From Nevskia sp. (GTDB lineage Bacteria > Pseudomonadota > Gammaproteobacteria > Nevskiales > Nevskiaceae), in assembly GCF_023266035.1 (NCBI RefSeq), contig NZ_JAHFRY010000019.1:1-45715 (forward strand): a stretch of 45,715 bases of DNA, read 5' to 3'. The position numbers and the translations under genes were made by a program. Positions within the stretch are counted from its first letter, which is position 1; every line of letters starts with the position of its first letter. The notes under the pieces are model-generated. The model was given only the letters and a program-made list of their open reading frames with translations. It did no database searches and had not been told where the DNA came from. Positions 26,234-31,374 of the stretch are shown piece after piece.

Positions 26234-27118
26234 ATGTTAGAGCTTCTCCCGCGCGACAGTCTAATTGCCGCCCTGAAAGGTGCCATCCCAGATGCGGAAT
26301 GGGTAATCCGGCACCTGGAGAAATCTAACGGCTGGCTCCAATTCCCGCCGGTCCTTGTAGATACGATAAAAAATCTGAAGATCGAGCAATATCCGCTCAT
26401 CTATGAAGATGAGCGACTGTTGACGTATTTCAGTCTGCGCGCCTGGCTCACCGATCAAGAAATTCGTGAGCTTGCAATACAAGCGGAAACCGCATCGCTG
26501 GAACAACGGGGCGAGTTCCTTAAGGAAATCTGTGATGCAGTTGAACCGGTCTTGGAAAGCATTCCAAAGACTCCGGAGCAGATCAAAGCGGCGCAGGAGC
26601 TATTCGCCAGCTTGTCCGAAAATGAGCAGCGCGAAGCTATCAAACGCGGACAAGCGTTTTATAGCGTGTTCTTTGCCAGCTTCGGGCAAACCTTCTCGAT
26701 GATGATGCACGGCGAAAAGCTGACAACGCTTATCGCCAAGGCGAAAGCAGGCGACGACGATGCGTTTTGTAAAGCCATCCGTATTGATGGACGCATCCTG
26801 ACGGTGGTTCCGTACTTCCGAGAGAAGTACGAGCGCGCTAAACAGCTTGGCGAGTCCGCATTCCTCGACAAGGTTAGCGTCTGGACTCGGGCGGCTCCCT
26901 ATAGAGGACGCATCCGCCATAAGTCACTGTGGGTCGTCTTCGCACTTCTCGATCAGGCCGGGATGCTGGCGAATCTGAGCCATCGCGAAATCCTCGATAT
27001 CTGCGATGAAGTTGGCGTCGGCGGAGCTGAGAACCGAATTGAGGACGTGGGCTATCTGAGCAAACGCCTCCGCGAGTATCGAAAGCTTCAGAAAAGCGGC
27101 GTCGCGTCAACGCCCTGA
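26234..27118 (+). CDS. Unknown 294-residue protein in the retron operon
   Basis: Starts 9 bp after the RT stop on the same strand. No signal peptide and no long membrane segment. It is mostly helical, with conserved-looking blocks SLSENEQREAIKRGQAFY, FFASFGQTFSMMMHGEKL, GDDDAFCKAIRIDGRIL, RIRHKSLWVVFALLDQAG and ILDICDEVGVGG with NRIEDVGYLSKRLREYR near the C-terminus. I have an impression of similar hypothetical proteins in other genomic islands but cannot name a function. Its base composition lies between the AT-rich retron genes and the GC-rich rep gene, so it may be separate cargo rather than part of the retron. It could be an accessory of the defence system, an independent toxin or an element gene. 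Confidence 0.7.
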   Translation: MLELLPRDSLIAALKGAIPDAEWVIRHLEKSNGWLQFPPVLVDTIKNLKIEQYPLIYEDERLLTYFSLRAWLTDQEIRELAIQAETASLEQRGEFLKEICDAVEPVLESIPKTPEQIKAAQELFASLSENEQREAIKRGQAFYSVFFASFGQTFSMMMHGEKLTTLIAKAKAGDDDAFCKAIRIDGRILTVVPYFREKYERAKQLGESAFLDKVSVWTRAAPYRGRIRHKSLWVVFALLDQAGMLANLSHREILDICDEVGVGGAENRIEDVGYLSKRLREYRKLQKSGVASTP

Positions 27119-27130
27119 CTTTCTTTTTTA
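27098..27130 (+). terminator. Possible terminator at the end of the retron operon
   Basis: GGCGT (27098-27102) can pair with ACGCC (27110-27114) around a 7-nt loop, overlapping the end of the 294-residue gene. A T-rich run (27118-27129) follows after four bases. The stem is short and the spacing poor, so termination would be partial at best. Confidence 0.4.
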
Positions 27131-27162
27131 GCGCCTCGGCTTAAGCAATGCCGGGTCACAGA

Positions 27163-27217
27163 GTTCGTATCCGTAGCAGGAAGCGGTCTTCGCAAGCCTG
27201 CCGAAGCGGATACGAAC
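27163..27217. repeat. Long hairpin directly upstream of the rep start
   Basis: GTTCGTATCCG (27163-27173) and CGGATACGAAC (27207-27217) are a perfect 11-bp inverted repeat that ends on the base before the rep ATG. Inside, GCAGG (27176-27180) pairs with CCTGC (27197-27201). It may be a Rep-binding site, part of a replication origin, or an mRNA structure limiting rep translation. Confidence 0.7.
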
Positions 27218-28543
27218 ATGACCGACACCGACAGCACCGATACCCCGAACAGCCACCCGGCAAGCGAGTTTTTAGAACCGGCCCGGCGAATTGCCGAGGT
27301 TTTTGCGACGGAGGAGCAAACTCCTCGGCAATCGCCGGGTGCGCTTCTTACTAACAGAGCACCCGGTAACTGCACGGTGCTTCGATATGGCGTGGATAGC
27401 TTGTATCTGTCCTTTCCCGGCAGCCTTCATGACCAGTGGGCAGTGTTGCTGGAACAAGCCAGGACTAACGCTCAGTCGCCTAATGATGCGATCCAGGCCA
27501 AGGCCCAGGTTTCGATCCTGGATCATCTGTTCCAGGTCAAAAGCGGCGGATCGAAGCTGTACCGGTACACGCTGGCCGATGGCTGCTTTCATATCCAGCT
27601 ATCTCGCAGGAAGTCCGGCTCACAAGTTCCAGTCGCCTACGTCCAGCTTCGTAGCCAGTTCATTACGTCGGTGGGTATCGAACACGCGGTTCGGCAGCTT
27701 CGCCTGGTTCTGTCTTCGATGGCCGCTCTGTCTGGCGAGCCCAACGTCAGCCGCGTCGATCTGTTTTCGGATTACTCGTCACCGCATCCCCTGGATAGCT
27801 GGGCGCGGGATGCCTGGATCAGTCGCGCCCATTACATCGGCACCCATTTCGTCCAAGGCGAGCCCTCGGGCTGGAGCATCGGCGGCGGCGATCTTCAGGC
27901 GCGGCTGTACGACAAAGTCCTAGAGCTTAAAAAGAGCGGGAAAGACTATCTGCGGGTCTTGTGGGCGGCGGCAGGGTGGACGCCTGACCAATCCGTGTAT
28001 CGCCTGGAGTTTCAATTCCGGAATACGGTGCTGAAGGAATTGGGTATTCGGGACTTCTCGTCGCTGTTGTCGGGTCAGGGCGGGCTGTGGCGCTATGCGA
28101 CGGAGGACTGGCTACGACTGGCCTGCCCGAATCCCGCTGACGACACCAAGTCCCGGTGGCCGACCCATCCGCTGTGGGCCGAGCTGTCCGCGATGCCGTG
28201 GGCGGGGCGGGACGCGGCTGGCCGCGCGCCGCTCCGCAAGGATCAAGCGCCGTCCTTGGATGCGCTTTGCCGCTCTCTGTTCGCCGTCCTGACGTCCTAT
28301 ATGGCGGTCCGTGGGCTAACCGACCCTGTCGAAGCCGGGCATCGCCTGATGGATGACTGTGAGGCACATTTCGATCGCTTCGGCATCGAAGTCGGCATTC
28401 CCTTCGACGCCAGGGCGCAAACGAGGGCGGCGCGCAAGGCGACGGAATTCAATCTGCCATACCCCCTCAATACGCCGATCACCGCTGAGCAGGCCCATGA
28501 GGCTGCGCAGCGGGCGTACCTGAAGGCGACGGGCCGTGGCTGA
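27218..28543 (+). CDS. Replication initiation factor (Rep_trans-like) of the element
   Basis: A 441-residue frame. From residue about 55 it resembles the RCR replication-initiation-factor family (PF02486; pT181-type Rep, Tn916 Orf20): LRYGVDSLYLSFPG, SRVDLFSDY (178-186), LQARLYDKVLEL (Tyr231 in the LYDK motif) and VYRLEFQFRNTVLKELG (260-276). The catalytic tyrosine assignment is by eye. The first ~50 codons coincide with stacked inverted repeats (27282-27366) and look non-conserved, so the true start might be GTG 27392 with the hairpins forming an origin upstream. No good ribosome-binding site at 27218. The 3' end overlaps the xis-like gene by eight bases. Function inferred: rolling-circle-type initiation of the excised element. 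An alternative is a non-catalytic relative. Confidence 0.6.
   Translation: MTDTDSTDTPNSHPASEFLEPARRIAEVFATEEQTPRQSPGALLTNRAPGNCTVLRYGVDSLYLSFPGSLHDQWAVLLEQARTNAQSPNDAIQAKAQVSILDHLFQVKSGGSKLYRYTLADGCFHIQLSRRKSGSQVPVAYVQLRSQFITSVGIEHAVRQLRLVLSSMAALSGEPNVSRVDLFSDYSSPHPLDSWARDAWISRAHYIGTHFVQGEPSGWSIGGGDLQARLYDKVLELKKSGKDYLRVLWAAAGWTPDQSVYRLEFQFRNTVLKELGIRDFSSLLSGQGGLWRYATEDWLRLACPNPADDTKSRWPTHPLWAELSAMPWAGRDAAGRAPLRKDQAPSLDALCRSLFAVLTSYMAVRGLTDPVEAGHRLMDDCEAHFDRFGIEVGIPFDARAQTRAARKATEFNLPYPLNTPITAEQAHEAAQRAYLKATGRG
27282..27366. promoter_or_regulatory. Candidate double-strand origin: stacked inverted repeats in the rep 5' end
   Basis: Three structures overlap. Arms 27282-27299 and 27323-27339 match over 17 bp with one bulged A. 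In their loop, GAGGAG-CAAA-CTCCTC (27311-27326) is a perfect alternative hairpin. Next, CCGGGTGC (27335-27342) pairs with GCACCCGG (27359-27366) around a 16-nt loop. Clustered, mutually exclusive hairpins within the 5' part of rep are how pT181-type origins are arranged. No nick site can be assigned from sequence alone. Confidence 0.5.
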
Positions 28544-28880
28544 GGGAGAGCGCACCTATGACCTGCCAGAAGCCGCCAGATTCCTTCACATGTCGCCGGC
28601 CGTGCTGCGCCAGAAGGCCCGTATGCGTCAGCTCAAGGCCGCGAAACCCGGTAAAGCCTGGGTGTTCCTGGAACGTGACCTTGTCGCTTACCTGGACCGG
28701 CTTTACGCTGACCCTCGGCAAGCGCCGCTAAGTGGCTCCAACGTAGGAGGTACTACATGGGAGTCTTCAAACGCGGTGATGTCTGGTGGATCGACTTCAC
28801 TACCCCGAATGGACGCCGAGTACGCGAATCTTCTGGGACTCACGACCAGCAGCAGGCGCAGGAGCTACACGACCGATTGA
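28536..28880 (+). CDS. Excisionase-like HTH protein overlapping the integrase gene
   Basis: A 114-residue product from GTG 28536, which overlaps the rep stop by eight bases. Residues about 7-60 form a MerR/Xis-like winged helix: TYDLPEAARFLHMSPAVLRQKA, then AAKPGKAWVFLERDLVAYLDRL. Residues 74-114 are encoded in a different frame over the first 124 bases of int. This tail (SSNAVMSGGSTSLPRMDAEY, then ANLLGL) resembles tails of other island HTH proteins upstream of integrases as I remember them, so the overlap appears genuine. Role: DNA bending for excision and possibly control of int. It is probably co-translated with rep. Confidence 0.75.
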   Translation: MAEGERTYDLPEAARFLHMSPAVLRQKARMRQLKAAKPGKAWVFLERDLVAYLDRLYADPRQAPLSGSNVGGTTWESSNAVMSGGSTSLPRMDAEYANLLGLTTSSRRRSYTTD

Positions 28881-29782
28881 AGGTTCGCTGTTGGGAGGAA
28901 CAGCGCCTCGGCGTCAAACCAGATCGCTCCTGGAAAGAAGCTGCCGTTCGGTGGTTGAAGGAAACGAGTCACAAGCGCAGCCATGACAAGGACGTGGCGA
29001 AGTTGCGGTGGTTGGATCGGCACCTGGGGCCTCGGATGTTGAGCGAGGTCACGCGGGACCTGATCGACCGCATCGGGGAGATCAAGGCCAAGGAATCGAG
29101 CCAGCCCAATGCAAACCGCTACCTCGCCTTGATCCGCTCGATTCTGAGAAGGGCGCGGGACGATTGGGAGTGGGTACATCACATCCCGAAAGTCCGGCTT
29201 TATCGGGAGTCGAAGCGGCGCATCCGCTGGATCACGCGTGATGAGGCGGTAAGGCTCCTTGCGGAGCTGCCGTCTCATCTCGCTGAGATGGCGCGATTTT
29301 CCCTGTCGACTGGTCTGCGTCAGCGCAACGTGTCGTACCTGCGGTGGGACCAGGTCGATATGGGGCGCAAGGTGGCCTGGATTCACGCGGACGAAGCAAA
29401 GTCAGGGCGAGCAATCGCCGTCCCGCTGAACGAAGACGCGTTAGAGGTGTTGCGGAGTCGGCAAGGCCAGCATGCTCAGTACGTGTTCACGTACCAGGGC
29501 AAGCCGGTCGAGCGTTGTACGACGAAAGCCTGGGACCGGGCTTGCGAGCGAGCGGAGATTAAGGACTTCCGCTGGCACGATCTGCGACACACCTGGGCGT
29601 CATGGCATGTGCAAAGCGGCACCAGCCTTCAAGAGCTGATGGAACTTGGGAGCTGGACGACGTTTGAGATGGTGATGCGGTACGCCCATTTGGCGGCGGA
29701 CCATCTCAGGGTGGCAGCGTGTCGGCTGGATGGCACGATCACGTCACAGTCAGCCAAAGTCCATCATCTTCGCGCGGCGTAA
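28757..29782 (+). CDS. Tyrosine recombinase (integrase) of the tRNA-Phe element
   Basis: A 341-residue integrase from ATG 28757 with a strong AGGAGGT (28745-28751). The N-terminus (MGVFKRGDVWWIDFTTPNGRR) is an arm-binding-type strand segment, followed by a SAM-like core-binding region (about 55-150) and the catalytic domain. Catalytic set: Arg188 in STGLRQRNVSYLRW, Lys215, His274-x-x-Arg277 in HDLRHTWASWH, Trp300 in the second-His position (a common substitution) and Tyr309 in VMRYAHLA. It sits 36 bp from the 3' end of tRNA-Phe, its attachment site, and would integrate and excise the element between the 45-bp repeats together with the Xis-like protein. Confidence 0.95.
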   Translation: MGVFKRGDVWWIDFTTPNGRRVRESSGTHDQQQAQELHDRLKVRCWEEQRLGVKPDRSWKEAAVRWLKETSHKRSHDKDVAKLRWLDRHLGPRMLSEVTRDLIDRIGEIKAKESSQPNANRYLALIRSILRRARDDWEWVHHIPKVRLYRESKRRIRWITRDEAVRLLAELPSHLAEMARFSLSTGLRQRNVSYLRWDQVDMGRKVAWIHADEAKSGRAIAVPLNEDALEVLRSRQGQHAQYVFTYQGKPVERCTTKAWDRACERAEIKDFRWHDLRHTWASWHVQSGTSLQELMELGSWTTFEMVMRYAHLAADHLRVAACRLDGTITSQSAKVHHLRAA

Positions 29783-29818
29783 CACTCGCGGAAGTCTTTG
29801 AGCTACCTGGAAATAAAT

Positions 29819-29863
29819 TGGTGGCCGAGGACGGAATCGAACCGCCGACACGGGGATTTTCAA
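29819..29863 (-). repeat. attR: tRNA-Phe 3' half at the right end of the element
   Basis: Second copy of the 45-bp direct repeat, forming the 3' half of the functional tRNA gene. After recombination this half is supplied by the element and restores the tRNA. Confidence 0.95.
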
Positions 29864-29894
29864 TCCCCTGCTCTACCGACTGAGCTACTCGGCC
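29819..29894 (-). tRNA. tRNA-Phe (anticodon GAA)
   Basis: 76 nt with encoded CCA. Acceptor stem GGCCGAG/CTCGGCC, D arm with GCTC/GAGC around AGTCGGTA, anticodon stem GGGGA/TCCCC with loop TTGAAAA (GAA anticodon), variable loop GTGTC, and T arm GGCGG-TTCGATT-CCGTC. All stems close. The 3' half is the integration target of the adjacent element. Confidence 0.98.
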
Positions 29895-29934
29895 AACGTG
29901 CTGCTTGGATGCCCGCGTCTCAACGCGGAGCGCG

Positions 29935-29964
29935 ATTAGACGCGACAGGGGTATCAGGCGTCAA
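29935..29964 (-). promoter_or_regulatory. tRNA-Phe promoter
   Basis: On the minus strand TTGACG (29964-29959), an 18-bp spacer and TCTAAT (29940-29935) match sigma-70 boxes at 5/6 each. A GC-rich discriminator follows, as usual for stable-RNA promoters, and a small inverted repeat (CCGCGT-CTCA-ACGCGG, 29913-29928) lies in the leader. The promoter is on the chromosomal side and was unaffected by insertion. Confidence 0.8.
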
Positions 29965-30004
29965 GCACTTTCCGGCCCTGGCTGGGGCTGGCCCGCAGCG
30001 GCGC

Positions 30005-30280
30005 TCAGGCCTTTTTCGGCGGGATGTAGCTGGTCTTGGTCAGCTCGCCGCCGCCGAAGAAGAATTTCTCCAGTTCGGTCATCAGCAACTTGCGTGATTC
30101 GGATTCCGCCAGCGACAGGCGCATCTCGTTGATCAGCCGGGTCTGGTGCGCGATCCATTCGGCCCAGGCTTGTTTCGAGACTTGCTCGTAGATGCGCTGG
30201 CCGAGGTCGCCGGGGACTGGCGGACGCGGGAGGCCTTCGGCTTCGATGCCGAGCTTGATGCAGTGGACGGTTCGGGACAC
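30005..30280 (-). CDS. yggX: Fe(2+)-trafficking protein YggX
   Basis: A 91-residue protein with the family's typical length and sequence: MSRTVHCIKLGIEAEGLPRP with the near-N-terminal Cys7, PGDLGQRIYEQVSKQAWAEW, and the QTRLINEMRLSLAESESRKLL helix. In enterobacteria YggX protects Fe-S enzymes from oxidative damage and eases iron delivery; MutY, encoded upstream, is itself an Fe-S enzyme. The start is GTG 30280, deep inside the end of the mutY frame, with only a weak ribosome-binding site, so its translation probably depends on upstream translation of mutY. The last gene of the minus-strand AsmA-mutY-yggX group. Confidence 0.95.
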   Translation of the reverse strand: MSRTVHCIKLGIEAEGLPRPPVPGDLGQRIYEQVSKQAWAEWIAHQTRLINEMRLSLAESESRKLLMTELEKFFFGGGELTKTSYIPPKKA

Positions 30281-31374
30281 GGTTCTATCGGGGGCCTTGC
30301 AGTTGGGTAGCGGCGAGTCAGAAAGCTCAGCACCGGCGCCGGCAGGCCGGGCAGCGCGTCGCGGTGCATGGTAAGCCAGCGCTGCTCCGGTCGCTCATGC
30401 AGAGCGGTGGGCGGCGCGTCGATCAGCGCGCAGAGCAGCGGTGTCAGCTCCAGCTCGAAATGGGTGAAGGCATGGCGGAAGGCGGGCAGGGTTTCCAGCG
30501 GTTCGACGCTGATGCCGAAGCGTTCGCGCAGCAGCCAGTCGACGGACTCGCCCTCGCCGGCCACCGGCAGCGACCATAGGCCGCCCCAGATGCCGGTCGG
30601 CGGACGGCGTTCGATCAGCACCGCGCCCTGCTCGTTCTCGACCAGCAACAAGGTCGCGCGGCGCAGCGGCCGCGCTTTCGCCGGCTTCGATGACGGGAAA
30701 TCTTCGGTGCGATCAGCAAGCCGAGCCGCACAGTCCGCCGCGACCGGGCAGCGCGTGCAGGCCGGCGCCCGCGCAGTACAAAGCGTGGCGCCGAGATCCA
30801 TGATCGCCTGCGTGTAGTCGGCCAGGCGCGTCTGCGGCAGGAAGCGTTCGGAGACCAGCCAGAGCCTGGCGGCGACTTTCGGCTCGCCGGGCCAGCCGGG
30901 GATCGCCGCGTGGCGCGCCAGCACGCGCTTGACGTTGCCATCGAGAATCGCGTGCCGCGAGCCATAGGCCTGGGCCAGGATCGCAGCAGCGGTGGAGCGG
31001 CCGACGCCGGGCAGCGCCTGCGCCGCTTCGAGATCGTCCGGCAAATCGCCGCAATGCAGCGAGGCCACCTGCTTCGCCGCCGCGTGCAGGTTGCGGGCGC
31101 GGGCGTAATAGCCAAGGCCGGCCCATAGCGCCAGCACCTCGTCGATATCGGCAGCGGCCAGCGCCTTGAAATCCGGGAAGCGGGCGATGAAGCGCTCGAA
31201 GTACGGGATGACCGTCGCGACCTGGGTCTGCTGCAGCATCACTTCCGACAGCCAGACGCGATACGCCGTGCGCGGCGATTGCCATGGCAGGCCATGGCGG
31301 CCGTGGCTGTCGAACCAGGTGAGCAGGCGGCTGGCGAAGTCTTCGCCAGCCGCCACTGATGTCGCTGCGCTCAA
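30133..31374 (-). CDS. mutY: A/G-specific adenine glycosylase MutY
   Basis: Removes adenine mispaired with 8-oxoguanine. N-terminal HhH-GPD domain with Glu44 (SEVMLQQTQV), helix-hairpin-helix LPGVGRSTAAAIL, catalytic Asp145 (LDGNVKR) and the 4Fe-4S set C199-x6-C206-x2-C209-x5-C215. The C-terminal NUDIX-like domain (about 235-345) reads 8-oxoG: VLIERRPPTGIWGGLWSLP and FRHAFTHFELELTPL. Homology appears to end near residue 350 (SFLTRRYPT); about 60 further residues rich in Ser, Pro, Arg and Lys follow and overlap yggX by 148 bp in another frame. The start overlaps the upstream AsmA-family stop by four bases (coupled translation). The extension may be a lost stop codon or a sequencing frameshift. 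Confidence 0.95.
   Translation of the reverse strand: MSAATSVAAGEDFASRLLTWFDSHGRHGLPWQSPRTAYRVWLSEVMLQQTQVATVIPYFERFIARFPDFKALAAADIDEVLALWAGLGYYARARNLHAAAKQVASLHCGDLPDDLEAAQALPGVGRSTAAAILAQAYGSRHAILDGNVKRVLARHAAIPGWPGEPKVAARLWLVSERFLPQTRLADYTQAIMDLGATLCTARAPACTRCPVAADCAARLADRTEDFPSSKPAKARPLRRATLLLVENEQGAVLIERRPPTGIWGGLWSLPVAGEGESVDWLLRERFGISVEPLETLPAFRHAFTHFELELTPLLCALIDAPPTALHERPEQRWLTMHRDALPGLPAPVLSFLTRRYPTARPPIEPCPEPSTASSSASKPKASRVRQSPATSASASTSKSRNKPGPNGSRTRPG

Larger units (their letters stand above)
23842..29863. mobile_element. Integrative element of about 6 kb in tRNA-Phe carrying a retron
   Basis: Bounded by a 45-bp perfect direct repeat (23842-23886 and 29819-29863) equal to the tRNA-Phe 3' half from anticodon loop to CCA. 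The intact tRNA is at the right, next to the integrase gene, as expected for tRNA-targeting tyrosine integrases. Content: retron (ncRNA, effector, RT), a 294-residue unknown, rep, xis-like gene and int. There are no capsid, relaxase or conjugation genes, so it is either a phage satellite, a mobilisable mini-element or a replicating integrative plasmid. Retron genes are clearly AT-rich against GC-rich rep/xis/int, which indicates a composite origin. Boundaries are seen in sequence; mobility is inferred. Confidence 0.9.
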
